DNA of 64,000 nucleotides, taken from Nocardioides jiangxiensis (GTDB taxonomy: Bacteria > Actinomycetota > Actinomycetes > Propionibacteriales > Nocardioidaceae). Below the pieces are notes generated by a model. That model was not told where the DNA came from. It searched no databases and saw only the letters and a list, made by a program, of their open reading frames with translations. The stretch spans positions 372,001 to 436,000 of the forward strand of contig NZ_JAUQTA010000002.1 in assembly GCF_030580915.1 (NCBI RefSeq), written 5' to 3'. This document shows, piece after piece, positions 33,778 through 42,737 of the stretch. Both the position numbers and the translations under genes were made by a program. Numbering within the stretch: position 1 is the stretch's first letter; each line of letters opens with the position of its first letter.

Positions 33778-35198
33778 TGAGGATCCCCGTCCCGGACCAG
33801 CTGCTGCCGGCTGAGGAGCTCGGTCGCGTCCACTTCATCGGCATCGGGGGCGCCGGCCTCTCGGCGATCGCGCGGATCATGCTGGCCCGCGGCATCGCCG
33901 TCAGCGGCTCCGACGGCACGGACAGCCCCACGCTCGACGCGCTGCGCGCGCTCGGCGCGCGCGTCCACGTCGGCCACGCCGCGGAGCACGTCCACGACGT
34001 CGACACCCTCGTGGTGTCCACCGCGATCCGGGAGGACAACCCGGAGTACGTGGCAGCCGTCGCGCAGGGGCTCCGCATCCTGCCGCGCTCGGCCGGCCTC
34101 TACGCGGTCATGGCGGGCAAGCGCACGATCGCGATCGCCGGCACCCACGGCAAGACCACGACCACGTCGCTGGTCACCGTGGCCCTGCAGGGGGCGGGTG
34201 CCGACCCGACGTACGCCATCGGGGGAGACCTGACCTCGACGGGCGTCAACGCCGCCGACGGCTCCGACGACGTGTTCGTGGCCGAGTCGGACGAGAGCGA
34301 CGGCGCCTTCCTGGTCTACCGCCCGGCCGTCGCCGTCGTGACCAACGTCGACGCGGACCACCTCGACCAGTGGGGCACCGAAGAGGCCTACCAGGCGGCG
34401 TTCACCGACTTCCTGGACCGGATCGAGCCCGGCGGCCTGCTGATCACGTGGATCGGCAGCGACGCCACCCGCAGGCTGGCTGACGAGGCGCGGGCGAAGG
34501 GCCTGCGCGTCGTGACCTACGGCCTCGCCGGCGACGGCGCGGACCTCGAGGCGCACGACATCCGTCACGACGGCACGCGCACGACGTTCGCGATCCGTGC
34601 CGGTCGTGACTCGCTCGGCGAGCTGACCCTGCAGATCCCCGGACAGCACTACGTCCTGAACTCGCTCGCGGCGCTCGCGGTCGGGTTGGAGCTCGGCCTC
34701 GACGTCGCCGGCCTGAAGGCTGGCCTCGCCGGCTTCACCGGCACGAAGCGCCGGATGGAGCTCAAGGGGGAGGTCGCCGGTGTCCGGGTCTACGACAGCT
34801 ACGCCCACCACCCCAGCGAGATCCGGGGCGACCTGCAGGCTGCGCGGTCGGTCGCGGGGGAGGGGCGCCTGATCGTCGCGTTCCAGCCGCACCTGGTCTC
34901 CCGCACGCGGATCTTCGGCGAGCAGATGGGCGTCGAGCTCGGTGCCGCCGACGCCGTCGTGGTCGCCGACGTCTACCTGGCCCGGGAGGATGCCGACCCC
35001 GCGGTGACCGGGGCACTCGTCGCCGACGCGGTGCCGCTCCCGGAGGAGTCCGTGGCGTTCATCCCGGACCTCGCCGACGTCGCAGCCGAGCTGGCCCGCC
35101 GTGCGCGGCCCGGCGACATGGTGCTGACGCTCGGCGCCGGCACGATCACCACCGTGGGCCCCCTGGTCCTGGGCCTGCTCGGACGCAGCGATGCCTGA
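33777..35198 (+). CDS. murC: UDP-N-acetylmuramate-L-alanine ligase MurC
   Basis: 473 residues, first Mur ligase of the pathway. Rossmann-like VHFIGIGGAGLSAIARIMLARG, DSPTLDALRALGARVHVGH, P-loop IAGTHGKTTTTSL, VAESDESDGAFLVYRP, NVDADHLDQWG, FTGTKRRMELKG, VYDSYAHHPSEI and a C-terminal domain ending GAGTITTVGPLVL. Functional motifs are intact. The ATG overlaps the murG stop (TGATGA) and its 3' end overlaps ftsQ by eight bases. Confidence 0.97.
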   Translation: MRIPVPDQLLPAEELGRVHFIGIGGAGLSAIARIMLARGIAVSGSDGTDSPTLDALRALGARVHVGHAAEHVHDVDTLVVSTAIREDNPEYVAAVAQGLRILPRSAGLYAVMAGKRTIAIAGTHGKTTTTSLVTVALQGAGADPTYAIGGDLTSTGVNAADGSDDVFVAESDESDGAFLVYRPAVAVVTNVDADHLDQWGTEEAYQAAFTDFLDRIEPGGLLITWIGSDATRRLADEARAKGLRVVTYGLAGDGADLEAHDIRHDGTRTTFAIRAGRDSLGELTLQIPGQHYVLNSLAALAVGLELGLDVAGLKAGLAGFTGTKRRMELKGEVAGVRVYDSYAHHPSEIRGDLQAARSVAGEGRLIVAFQPHLVSRTRIFGEQMGVELGAADAVVVADVYLAREDADPAVTGALVADAVPLPEESVAFIPDLADVAAELARRARPGDMVLTLGAGTITTVGPLVLGLLGRSDA

Positions 35199-35955
35199 CC
35201 TGCCCTGGCGCAGGAACGCCGGCGCAGGCGACACCGTCGAGGCCTCGCGCCGACGGTTCGCGCGGCGCCAGTGGGCACGTCGCTGGGCGACCTGGCGCGG
35301 CCTCGTCGTGCTCGCGGTCGTCGGCGCGGTGCTCGCCGTGGCGGGGTGGGTGGTCCTGGCCTCCCCGGTCCTCGACGTCCGCGGCGTCGAGGTCAGCGGT
35401 ACGACGTTCCTGCGCCCGGCGCAGGTGCGGAGCGCGGCAGCCGTTCCCCGAAGCGGCCCGCTGGCGCGCGCAGACCTGGACGCCGTTCGCAGGCGCGTCG
35501 AGGCACTGCCGGCCGTCGCCTCCGTGCACGTGTCGCGTGCCTGGCCGCACCAGGTCCGGATCGTCGTGACCGAGCGCGTCGCCGTGGCGGTCGTCGAGGA
35601 CAGTGCGGGACTGCACGGCCTGGACGCCGATGGCGTCACCTTCCGTGACTTCAAGGGGCGCCCGGCCCGGTTGCCACTCATCCGCACGTCGGCCGACACC
35701 CACGCGGACGCCCTGCAGGAGGCCGCTCGCGTCGTCGGCGTGCTTCCGCAGGCGGTGGCGCGGCGGGTCGCCTTCGTCGACGTCCACACGCGCGACGCGA
35801 TCTCGCTCGAGCTCCGCGACGGGCGGATCGTGATGTGGGGGAGTGCGGACCAGGCTGACGCCAAGTCGCGCGTCCTCGGCTCCCTGCTCAAGGCCGTCCC
35901 CGACGCACGGGCGTACGACGTCAGCGTGCCCGGCCAGCCGACCACGCGCTCCTGA
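35191..35955 (+). CDS. ftsQ: cell division protein FtsQ
   Basis: 254 residues. A basic cytoplasmic N terminus, a single span (LVVLAVVGAVLAVAGWVVLASP, about residues 39-60), then a POTRA domain beginning VLDVRGVEVSGTTFLRPAQVRSAA, followed by the FtsQ domain with LPAVASVHVSRAWPHQVRIVVTERVAVAVVED and GLHGLDADGVTFR. It bridges FtsL/FtsB and the FtsWI synthase. Last gene before a 228-base gap that carries the ftsZ promoter region. Confidence 0.93.
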   Translation: MPDLPWRRNAGAGDTVEASRRRFARRQWARRWATWRGLVVLAVVGAVLAVAGWVVLASPVLDVRGVEVSGTTFLRPAQVRSAAAVPRSGPLARADLDAVRRRVEALPAVASVHVSRAWPHQVRIVVTERVAVAVVEDSAGLHGLDADGVTFRDFKGRPARLPLIRTSADTHADALQEAARVVGVLPQAVARRVAFVDVHTRDAISLELRDGRIVMWGSADQADAKSRVLGSLLKAVPDARAYDVSVPGQPTTRS

Positions 35956-36032
35956 CCGGGCCACCCGCACCGCACCGGCCGGCGAATCGCGGCGCAAGAC
36001 GCAGCAATACGCGAAGCGTGGCGTGTCGGACC

Positions 36033-36060
36033 TTTACACCGAGCGCTCGGTCCGTATGGT
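36033..36060 (+). promoter_or_regulatory. promoter with 14-bp palindromic operator, upstream of ftsZ
   Basis: TTTACA (36033-36038), 16-base spacer, TATGGT (36055-36060). The perfect palindrome ACCGAGCGCTCGGT (36038-36051) occupies the spacer and overlaps the -35 box, the usual position for a TetR-type repressor site. It lies 124 bases before the ftsZ ATG. The regulator is not in this window. Confidence 0.5.
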
Positions 36061-36063
36061 CTT

Positions 36064-36113
36064 CCTCAACGCGAGGTTGACATAACTATAACGCTCTAGT
36101 TGAGGGTTAGGGT
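36064..36113 (+). promoter_or_regulatory. second ftsZ control segment: TTGACA and CTCAAC/GTTGAG repeats
   Basis: TTGACA at 36077-36082 is a consensus -35, followed by the only A/T-rich run in the area (ATAACTATAAC), but no TANNNT lies at 16-18 bases. CCTCAAC (36064-36070) and GTTGAGG (36099-36105) form a 7-bp inverted repeat around it. AACGCTC/GAGGGTT form a near-palindrome at 36090-36108. It may be a second promoter or a regulator site. Confidence 0.4.
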
Positions 36114-36183
36114 TTCGTCAGCGGCGCGCACTTCCCCACAACTGCCCACACACAGACGTCCATTCGGGAGAGGCACAGCCGCC

Positions 36184-37371
36184 ATGGCAGCAGCACAGAA
36201 CTACCTGGCCATCATCAAGGTCGTCGGCATTGGTGGAGGTGGCGTCAACGCCGTCAACCGGATGATCGACTTCGGCCTCAAGGGCGTCGAGTTCATCGCC
36301 ATCAACACCGACGCCCAGGCGCTGCTGATGTCGGACGCCGACGTCAAGCTGGACATCGGCCGCGAGCTCACCCGCGGCCTCGGCGCCGGCGCCAACCCCG
36401 AGGTCGGCGAGAAGGCCGCCGAGGACCACGCGGACGAGATCGAGGAGGTGCTCAAGGGCGCCGACATGGTCTTCGTCACCGCGGGCGAGGGTGGCGGCAC
36501 GGGCACCGGCGGCGCGCCGGTCGTCGCGCGCATCGCCCGCTCGCTCGGCGCGCTCACCATCGGTGTCGTGACGCGCCCGTTCGCGTTCGAGGGTCGCCGT
36601 CGCGCCAACTCCGCCGAGGACGGCATCGCCCGCCTCCGCGAGGAGGTCGACACCCTCATCGTCATCCCCAACGACCGCCTGCTCTCCATCTCGGACCGCA
36701 ACGTGTCGATGCTCGACGCCTTCAAGCAGGCCGACCAGGTCCTGCTCCAGGGTGTCTCCGGCATCACCGACCTGATCACGACCCCGGGTCTGATCAACGT
36801 CGACTTCGCCGACGTCAAGGCGGTCATGTCCAACGCCGGCTCCGCCCTCATGGGCATCGGCTCGGCCCGGGGCGACGACCGTGCGCTCGCCGCCGCCGAG
36901 ATGGCCGTCTCCTCGCCGCTGCTCGAGGCGAGCATCGAGGGTGCGCACGGCGTGCTGCTCTCGATCGCCGGCGGTTCGGACCTCGGCATCTTCGAGATCA
37001 ACGAGGCGGCTGCGATGGTCGCCCAGGCCGTGCACCCCGAGGCCAACATCATCTTCGGCACGATCATCGACGACGCCCTCGGCGACGAGGTCCGCGTGAC
37101 CGTCATCGCCGCCGGCTTCGACGGCGGTCAGCCGAAGAAGCGCGACGACGGCACCGTCCTGCGCCGCGACGCCGCCCCGGCCGCCGCGCGCCAGGCGCCG
37201 ACCAACAACGTCGGCCAGGTCGCCGCGACCCGTCCGGCCGCTCCTGCTGCGCCGCAGCCGGCTCCGGTCCAGCAGGCCGCCCCGGTCCAGCCGACGCAGC
37301 CCGTCCAGCCGGCACGCCCGGCCGTGCAGTTCGACGACGACGACCTGGACGTGCCGGACTTCCTCAAGTGA
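36184..37371 (+). CDS. ftsZ: cell division GTPase FtsZ
   Basis: 395 residues; polymerises into the Z ring. [16 protein letters not shown] at the N terminus, the GTP signature [27 protein letters not shown]7 synergy region [22 protein letters not shown], then a Pro/Gln/Ala-rich linker (about 320-383) and the conserved C-terminal peptide [12 protein letters not shown] that binds SepF and FtsW. ATG at 36184 follows a GGGAGAGG site. Preceded by its own promoter region rather than relying only on the operon. Confidence 0.98.
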   Translation: MAAAQNYLAIIKVVGIGGGGVNAVNRMIDFGLKGVEFIAINTDAQALLMSDADVKLDIGRELTRGLGAGANPEVGEKAAEDHADEIEEVLKGADMVFVTAGEGGGTGTGGAPVVARIARSLGALTIGVVTRPFAFEGRRRANSAEDGIARLREEVDTLIVIPNDRLLSISDRNVSMLDAFKQADQVLLQGVSGITDLITTPGLINVDFADVKAVMSNAGSALMGIGSARGDDRALAAAEMAVSSPLLEASIEGAHGVLLSIAGGSDLGIFEINEAAAMVAQAVHPEANIIFGTIIDDALGDEVRVTVIAAGFDGGQPKKRDDGTVLRRDAAPAAARQAPTNNVGQVAATRPAAPAAPQPAPVQQAAPVQPTQPVQPARPAVQFDDDDLDVPDFLK

Positions 37372-37378
37372 CGCGCGC

Positions 37379-38098
37379 TTGTTCGCCTATCATCTGAACG
37401 CCGACCCCGTCGAGCTGGCCTTCACCGACCGGCTCGGCGGGGTCAGCGCATCCCCGTACGACGCGCTCAACCTCGCGCGCACGAGCGGCGACGACCCCGC
37501 CGCGGTCGCCACCAACTGGGCCCGCGTCCTCGACGTGCTCGCGCCCGACGGCGCGGTGCTCTGCGACATGCAGCAGGTGCACGGCAACGTCGTGGCCGTG
37601 GCCGACCCCGCCGCGGTCGAGGCGCCCGTCTGCGATGCGATCGTCACCGACCGCAGCGACGTCGTGCTCGCCGTGCGCGTCGCCGACTGCGTGCCCGTGC
37701 TGCTCGCAGACCCTGCAGCCGGAGTCATCGGCGCGACCCATGCCGGGCGGAAGGGCGTCGAGCTCGACGTCGTGGGTGCCACCGTCGACCGCATGCGCGA
37801 GCTGGGGGCCACGGCGCTCGCGGCATGGATCGGCCCGCACGTGTGCGGCGGCTGCTACGAGGTGCCGCAGCAGATGCAGGACGAGGTCGCCGCGATCGAG
37901 CCCGCGACCCGCGCCACGACCACCTGGGGGACGCCCTCGCTCGACCTGGGCGCCGGGGTGCGTGCGCAGCTCGAGCGGGCCGGCGTCGCCGTCACGCACC
38001 TCGGGCCGTGCACCCTCGAGCACACCACCCTGTTCTCCCACCGCCGTGACGCCGAGGGCGCCGGACGGCTGGCCGGCCTGATCCGGGTGCGGCGATGA
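37379..38098 (+). CDS. pgeF: PgeF/YfiH family peptidoglycan editing factor
   Basis: 239 residues. Family members remove wrongly placed amino acids from UDP-MurNAc peptides (E. coli YfiH/PgeF) and were earlier called polyphenol oxidases. Metal and active-site residues are visible: MQQVHGN, VRVADCVPVLL, GATHAGRKGVELDVV, WIGPHVCGGCYEV and LFSHRRDAEGAGR. The TTG start at 37379 lies 7 bases after the ftsZ stop. Editing may matter here given the unusual D-Glu route inferred for this organism, though that is speculative. Confidence 0.93.
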   Translation: MFAYHLNADPVELAFTDRLGGVSASPYDALNLARTSGDDPAAVATNWARVLDVLAPDGAVLCDMQQVHGNVVAVADPAAVEAPVCDAIVTDRSDVVLAVRVADCVPVLLADPAAGVIGATHAGRKGVELDVVGATVDRMRELGATALAAWIGPHVCGGCYEVPQQMQDEVAAIEPATRATTTWGTPSLDLGAGVRAQLERAGVAVTHLGPCTLEHTTLFSHRRDAEGAGRLAGLIRVRR

Positions 38099-38808
38099 GC
38101 GTGCCGTCGACGGGGGAGGAGCGCCGTGCCGAGCTCGCCGCCAATCTGGCCCAGGTCCGCGCGCGCATCGCTGCGGCCACGGCTGCGGCCGGTCGTCCCG
38201 AGGGTGATGTCGACCTCGTCGTGGTCACCAAGTTCTTCCCCGCCTCGGACGTGCGCCTGCTGGCCGGTCTCGGGGTGACCGACGTGGGCGAGAACCGCCA
38301 CCAGGAGGCCGAGGCCAAGGCGGCGGAGTCCCGCGACCTGGCCCTGCGGTGGCACTACATCGGCGGTCTCCAGTCCAACAAGGCTGCCGCCGTCGCGGCG
38401 TACGCCGACGTGGTGGAGTCGGTCGACCGGCCCAAGCTGGTCGGCGCGCTGGACAGGGGAGCCGCGGGCCGGTCGGTCGACGTCCTCCTGCAGGTGAGCC
38501 TGGACCCGCCTGGCCGGGACGGGCGCGCCGGAGCCGACCCCGCTGAGCTTCCGGTGCTGGCCGCCGCCGTCGGCGACGCAGAGCACCTCAACCTCCGCGG
38601 CCTGATGGCCGTCGCCCCGCTGGGCGAGGACCCGGCAGCCGCGTTCGACCGGCTGGCCCGGATCTGGCACGACTTCCTCGTCGACCACCCTGAGGCCACC
38701 GTGCTCTCCGCAGGCATGAGCGGTGACCTCGAGCAGGCGATCGCCGCCGGCGCGACACACGTACGCGTCGGGAGCGCGGTGCTCGGCTCACGGAGGACTC
38801 TCAAGTAA
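38095..38808 (+). CDS. YggS/PLPBP family pyridoxal-phosphate homeostasis protein
   Basis: 237 residues, single TIM-barrel PLP protein without known catalytic activity. Lysine Schiff-base segment [14 protein letters not shown] near residue 41, [70 protein letters not shown] with the phosphate-binding loop. It buffers free PLP and affects amino acid pools. The ATG overlaps the pgeF stop (ATGA). Standard ftsZ-pgeF-yggS-sepF order. Confidence 0.95.
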   Translation: MSVPSTGEERRAELAANLAQVRARIAAATAAAGRPEGDVDLVVVTKFFPASDVRLLAGLGVTDVGENRHQEAEAKAAESRDLALRWHYIGGLQSNKAAAVAAYADVVESVDRPKLVGALDRGAAGRSVDVLLQVSLDPPGRDGRAGADPAELPVLAAAVGDAEHLNLRGLMAVAPLGEDPAAAFDRLARIWHDFLVDHPEATVLSAGMSGDLEQAIAAGATHVRVGSAVLGSRRTLK

Positions 38809-38860
38809 TGTCACAAGCAACGCGCCTGATGGTGGCGCAGGAGTATCGGAGGACAGCCGC

Positions 38861-39352
38861 ATGAGCACCATGCGCAAGATCGGTGAGTACCTCGGCCTGG
38901 TCGAGGACACGGGCCGGTACGCCGACGAGTACGACGACTACGACGAGGCCCCCGCGGCCGCCCCGCGCGCAGCCCAGCCGGCGCCGCGTCAGGCCGCTCC
39001 GCGCCCCGCGCCCGTCGCGGACATCACCGAGCGTCGTCGCCCGACCCCCGCCCCGCAGCCCACCGTTGCGGAGCTGTCGCGCATCACGACCCTGCACCCG
39101 CGCACCTACAACGAGGCGCGCACCATCGGTGAGAACTTCCGTGACGGCGTGCCCGTCATCATGAACCTCTCCGAGATGGACGACGCCGACGCCAAGCGCC
39201 TCGTCGACTTCTCTGCCGGCCTGGTCTTCGCCACCCGCGGCAACATCGAGCGGGTCACCAACAAGGTGTTTCTTCTCTCCCCGCCCAACGTGACGGTGGC
39301 CGCTGAGGACAAGGCGCGCATCGCCGAGGGTGGCTTCTTCAACCAGAGCTGA
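38861..39352 (+). CDS. sepF: cell division protein SepF
   Basis: 163 residues. An N-terminal amphipathic membrane-binding helix ([13 protein letters not shown]) precedes an acidic then Pro/Ala-rich linker and a compact SepF core from about residue 75 ([50 protein letters not shown]). It tethers FtsZ to the membrane in actinobacteria, which lack FtsA. A GGAGGA ribosome site (38848-38853) fixes the start at 38861; a second ATG lies at 38870. Confidence 0.95.
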   Translation: MSTMRKIGEYLGLVEDTGRYADEYDDYDEAPAAAPRAAQPAPRQAAPRPAPVADITERRRPTPAPQPTVAELSRITTLHPRTYNEARTIGENFRDGVPVIMNLSEMDDADAKRLVDFSAGLVFATRGNIERVTNKVFLLSPPNVTVAAEDKARIAEGGFFNQS

Positions 39353-39450
39353 CGGCTTCCTGTGCCTGTGGCCGTGACCTTGTGTCGCGGTCACAGGCGC
39401 TATTGTTCTGACAGTTTCTTTTCCGCTTCGACATATGAATGGGTGAGGGC
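39353..39450 (+). other. sepF-divIVA gap; no yggT gene, possible hairpin and promoter
   Basis: Only 98 bases separate the two genes. In most actinobacteria a YggT membrane protein gene (about 290 bases) lies here; it is absent. GCCTGTG (39364-39370) can pair with CACAGGC (39392-39398), or GTGACC with GGTCAC inside it. TATTGT at 39401-39406 could be a -10 for divIVA. Confidence 0.5.
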
Positions 39451-40188
39451 ATGCCGCTGACGCCTGAGGACGTGAGCAACAAGCGCTTTACTCCGGTCCG
39501 GCTCCGCGAGGGCTACGACATGGGTGAGGTCGACCAGTTCCTCGACGAGGTGGAGGCCGAGCTTGCTCGTCTCACCAAGGAGAACGACGACCTGCGTTCC
39601 AAGCTGGCTGCTGCGCAGTCCGGCCAGCCGGTTGCTGCTGCTCCGGTCGTCGAGAAGGCTCCCGAGCCGGTGAAGGCCCCCGAGCCTGTCGCGCCCGTGG
39701 CCGCTCCGGTCGCGCCTGCCGCTCCGGCCGAGGAGATCCGCGTCGTCACCGTCGCGGACGCCTCCAGCGCTGCCGCCCGCCTGCTCGAGATCGCCACGCG
39801 CAACGCTGACGAGCTCGTGGAGGAGGCCAAGAACGACGCCGACAAGATCGTCGGCGAGGCCCGCACGAAGGCCGAGCGCCTCGAGTCGGAGGCCAAGGTC
39901 AAGGCCGACAAGATGGAGTCCGACGCCCGGACCCGCGCCCAGATGCTCGACTCCGAGACCGCCGAGAAGCGCAAGCAGCTCTTCGGTGACCTCGAGAAGG
40001 AGCAGGCCAAGCTCAGCACCGAGGTCGAGCGCCTGCGCTCGTTCGAGCGGGAGTACCGCTCGCGCCTCAAGAGCTACTTCACCCAGCAGCTCGAGTCGCT
40101 CGAGAGCACCCCGGAGGTCGCTCCCGACGAGGCCGCTGGCCAGGGCCCGAAGCGTCTGCGCTCGATCCTCGGCGAGGAGGAGGGCTGA
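39451..40188 (+). CDS. divIVA: polar growth scaffold DivIVA (Wag31)
   Basis: 245 residues. Conserved membrane-binding N terminus LTPEDVSNKRFTPVRLREGYDMGEVDQFLDEVEAELARL, then a Pro/Ala/Val-rich linker (about 55-95) and a long coiled coil (residues 100-225) rich in Ala, Glu, Lys. It marks cell poles and recruits the elongation machinery. ATG at 39451 chosen with a GGGTGAGGG purine stretch upstream; ATG 39439 would add four residues. A strong terminator follows, closing the dcw cluster. Confidence 0.96.
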   Translation: MPLTPEDVSNKRFTPVRLREGYDMGEVDQFLDEVEAELARLTKENDDLRSKLAAAQSGQPVAAAPVVEKAPEPVKAPEPVAPVAAPVAPAAPAEEIRVVTVADASSAAARLLEIATRNADELVEEAKNDADKIVGEARTKAERLESEAKVKADKMESDARTRAQMLDSETAEKRKQLFGDLEKEQAKLSTEVERLRSFEREYRSRLKSYFTQQLESLESTPEVAPDEAAGQGPKRLRSILGEEEG

Positions 40189-40210
40189 GCCCTCGACCCC
40201 TGTCACCGAG

Positions 40211-40240
40211 ACCGGCCGGATCCTGAGGGATCCGGCCGGT
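40211..40240 (+). terminator. intrinsic-type terminator after divIVA
   Basis: ACCGGCCGGATCC (40211-40223), loop TGAG, GGATCCGGCCGGT (40228-40240): a perfect 13-bp GC-rich stem 22 bases after the divIVA stop. No U run follows, as is common in high-GC bacteria. Confidence 0.8.
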
Positions 40241-40294
40241 TCGGCATTTCGGGCCGCCTGCCCCGGACAATCGGTGCCCACCCCGCGAGCCGGT

Positions 40295-40324
40295 TTGATG
40301 CCTGTAGGACGAAACGACTAGCCT
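40295..40324 (+). promoter_or_regulatory. candidate promoter of the DksA-like gene
   Basis: TTGATG (40295-40300), 18 bases, TAGCCT (40319-40324), lying just after the divIVA terminator and 59 bases before the ATG at 40384. Confidence 0.4.
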
Positions 40325-40383
40325 TCCGGCACCCGAGGTGGCGCAGATCACCTTCCTCGTCCCGGTCCAGGAGGCCAGGTCCT

Positions 40384-41181
40384 ATGCCCCGCAGCACCAC
40401 GAAGATCGCCGGCTCTGCCGTCTCCGCCGCCAAGAAGGTGATCGGACGACGCGGCCGCGCGGAGGAGGCCGAGGAGGCCGCCGCCGCTGCGAAGCCCGCT
40501 GCGACGAAGGCCGCGCCCGCCAAGAAGGCGGCCGCGAAGAAGGCCCCGGCGAAGAAGGCGGCCGCGAAGAAGGCAGCGCCGGCGAAGAAGGCGGCCGCGA
40601 CGCCGTCCACCGCAGCGACGGCGGCTGCCACTGCGACGAAGGCGGCGGCCTCCACGACCCGGAAGGCGGCGAGCACGGCGAAGAAGGCCGCGGCGCCCGC
40701 GGCCAAGAAGGCCACGACGACCGCCCGCAAGGCAGCCGCGACCGCGAAGAAGGCCGCACCGGTCCGCAAGAGCGGCCCGGTGAAGCCGGAGACCCTGCCC
40801 TTCAAGGAGGGCGAGGAGGCCTGGACCAAGGCCGACCTCGACGAGGTGATCGCCGAGCTCAAGGAGCACGCCGAGCGCCTGCGCCAGGAGCTGCACGACC
40901 AGGAGGAGGAGCTGGCTGGCCTGCTCAAGGACGCCGGCGACGGCGCCGGCCACGACCAGGCGGACATGGGCGCCACGAGCTTCGAGCGCGACCACGAGCT
41001 GACGGTGGTCAACAACTCGCGGGAGATGCTCGCGCAGACCGAGCGCGCGCTGGACCGCATCGCCGACGGCACCTACGGCGTGTGCGAGTCCTGCGGCCAG
41101 CCGATCGGCAAGATGCGCGTGATGGCGTTCCCGCGCGCCACGCTCTGCATGGACTGCAAGAAGCGCGAAGAGCGCCGCTGA
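40384..41181 (+). CDS. TraR/DksA-type zinc-finger protein with histone-H1-like Lys/Ala N-terminal tail
   Basis: 265 residues in two parts. Residues about 30-135 are almost entirely Ala, Lys, Thr and Pro with repeated KKAAAKK/PAKKAA units, like histone-H1 or HU/Lsr2-associated tails that bind DNA. From residue 145 a coiled coil (DLDEVIAELKEHAERLRQELHDQEEEL) leads to ADMGATSFERDHELTVVNNSREML and a four-cysteine finger, CESCGQ...CMDC (two CxxC pairs), typical of DksA/TraR/CarD-like RNA polymerase regulators. It may act on RNA polymerase while being held on DNA. Start ATG 40384. Confidence 0.88.
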   Translation: MPRSTTKIAGSAVSAAKKVIGRRGRAEEAEEAAAAAKPAATKAAPAKKAAAKKAPAKKAAAKKAAPAKKAAATPSTAATAAATATKAAASTTRKAASTAKKAAAPAAKKATTTARKAAATAKKAAPVRKSGPVKPETLPFKEGEEAWTKADLDEVIAELKEHAERLRQELHDQEEELAGLLKDAGDGAGHDQADMGATSFERDHELTVVNNSREMLAQTERALDRIADGTYGVCESCGQPIGKMRVMAFPRATLCMDCKKREERR

Positions 41182-41273
41182 GCCACCGACCCTGCGCGTC
41201 CGCCGGTCCCTCGTCGACCCCCGGGCGCGCAGGGTTCGTCGCGTCTGGGGCGGTGTGGGAAACTCGCCCCATC

Positions 41274-41804
41274 ATGGAAGAAGCGATCGCCGGCCCCGCC
41301 GTCAGCACGACCTCCCGGCGCATCGCCCGGGTGGTGTTCGCCGCCACGGCGGTCCTGCTCTACCTCGTGGACCTGGCCACCAAGACACTGGCCGTCCACC
41401 GGCTCGCCGACCGTGGGCGCGTCGACGTCCTCGGAGACCTCTTCGGTTTCCGGCTGACCCGCAACCCGGGCGCGGCCTTCGGCACCGGTACGTCGTACAC
41501 GGCCGTGCTCTCCTGCGTCGCCCTGCTCGCCGCCGGTGCCGTGGTCTGGTTCGCCCTGCGCGCCGTCGACCGCGTCTGGGCGGTCGCGCTGGGCCTGCTG
41601 CTCGCCGGCGTGCTCGGCAACCTGACCGACCGGGTGTTCCGCGCTCCCGGGCCGTTCGAGGGCCACGTCGTCGACTTCCTCCAGCTCCCGCACTGGCCGA
41701 TCTTCAACGTCGCCGACATGTGCATCAACGTCGCGGCCCTGCTGATCCTCGTGCAGGCGTTCCGCGGCGTACGCCTCAACGGCACGCGTGACGAGCGGAG
41801 GTGA
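41274..41804 (+). CDS. lspA: lipoprotein signal peptidase (signal peptidase II)
   Basis: 176-residue, four-span aspartyl protease that cleaves the signal peptide of prolipoproteins. Seen: [15 protein letters not shown] (first span and DxxxK), [10 protein letters not shown], the first catalytic aspartate in [40 protein letters not shown] and the second in [12 protein letters not shown] at 41274. It overlaps the pseudouridine synthase start by four bases (GTGA), the common lspA-rluD pairing. Confidence 0.95.
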   Translation: MEEAIAGPAVSTTSRRIARVVFAATAVLLYLVDLATKTLAVHRLADRGRVDVLGDLFGFRLTRNPGAAFGTGTSYTAVLSCVALLAAGAVVWFALRAVDRVWAVALGLLLAGVLGNLTDRVFRAPGPFEGHVVDFLQLPHWPIFNVADMCINVAALLILVQAFRGVRLNGTRDERR

Positions 41805-42736
41805 GTGAGGTGGACCAGCGCACCGTGTTCATCCCCGAGGGCCTCGCCGGGGAGCGTGTCGACGCAGCGATCGCCCGGATGTTCGGCCTGTCCCGCACGC
41901 GCGCGGCCGAGCTCGCGGCCCAGGGCCACGTGCAGCTCGACGGCGCCACCGTCGGCAAGTCCGACCGGGTGCACGACGGGGGCATGCTCGAGGTGACCAT
42001 CCCGCGCCTCGCCGACCCGCTCGAGGTCAAGCCCGAGCTGCACGACGGGATCCGGATCCTCCACGAGGACGACGCCATCGTGGTCGTCGACAAGCCCGTC
42101 GGCGTCGTCGTCCACCCGACGGTCGGCTGGACCGGTCCGACGATCGTCGGCCACCTCGCGGCCGCAGGCGTGCGCATCTCGACGAGCGGGGCCAAGGAGC
42201 GCGAGGGCATCGTCCAGCGCCTCGACGTCGGCACCTCGGGCGTCATGGTCATCGCGAAGTCGGAGCACGCCTACTCGGTGCTCAAGCAGGCCTTCCGCGA
42301 CCGCACGCCGGAGAAGACCTACCACGCGCTCGTGCAGGGGCACCCCGACCCGCTCTCCGGCACGATCGACGCCCCCATCGGGCGCCACCCGAAGCACGAC
42401 TGGAAGTTCGCGGTCATGGCCGACGGACGACCCTCGGTCACCCACTATGAGACCCTGGAGGCGCACCGGTTCGCGAGCCTGCTGGAGATCCACCTCGAGA
42501 CCGGGCGCACGCATCAGATCCGTGTCCACATGAGCGCCACCAAGCACCCGTGCGTCGGCGACCCCCTCTACGGCTGCGACCCGATCCTGGCCAAGCGGGT
42601 CAGGCTCGACCGCCAGTGGCTGCACGCGGTGAAGCTTGGCATCACGCACCCCGAGACCGGCGAGTGGGTGGAGTTCGAGTCGCCGTACCCCGACGACCTG
42701 GCGCACGCGCTCGACGTCATCCGTGACGCGCACTGA
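41801..42736 (+). CDS. RluA/RluD-family pseudouridine synthase
   Basis: 311 residues. An N-terminal S4-type RNA-binding domain ([31 protein letters not shown]) precedes the catalytic domain with [20 protein letters not shown], the aspartate motif [22 protein letters not shown] (HRLDxxTSG-type, here QRLD) and [28 protein letters not shown]. Probably modifies 23S rRNA uridines as RluD does. GTG start coupled to lspA. Confidence 0.94.
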   Translation: MSEVDQRTVFIPEGLAGERVDAAIARMFGLSRTRAAELAAQGHVQLDGATVGKSDRVHDGGMLEVTIPRLADPLEVKPELHDGIRILHEDDAIVVVDKPVGVVVHPTVGWTGPTIVGHLAAAGVRISTSGAKEREGIVQRLDVGTSGVMVIAKSEHAYSVLKQAFRDRTPEKTYHALVQGHPDPLSGTIDAPIGRHPKHDWKFAVMADGRPSVTHYETLEAHRFASLLEIHLETGRTHQIRVHMSATKHPCVGDPLYGCDPILAKRVRLDRQWLHAVKLGITHPETGEWVEFESPYPDDLAHALDVIRDAH

Positions 42737-42737
42737 C

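Noticed and set aside
36090..36108. Terminator after ftsQ
   Set aside because: The AACGCTC/GAGGGTT repeat is imperfect, short and A/T-containing, and sits next to a consensus TTGACA, so a control site for ftsZ is more likely.
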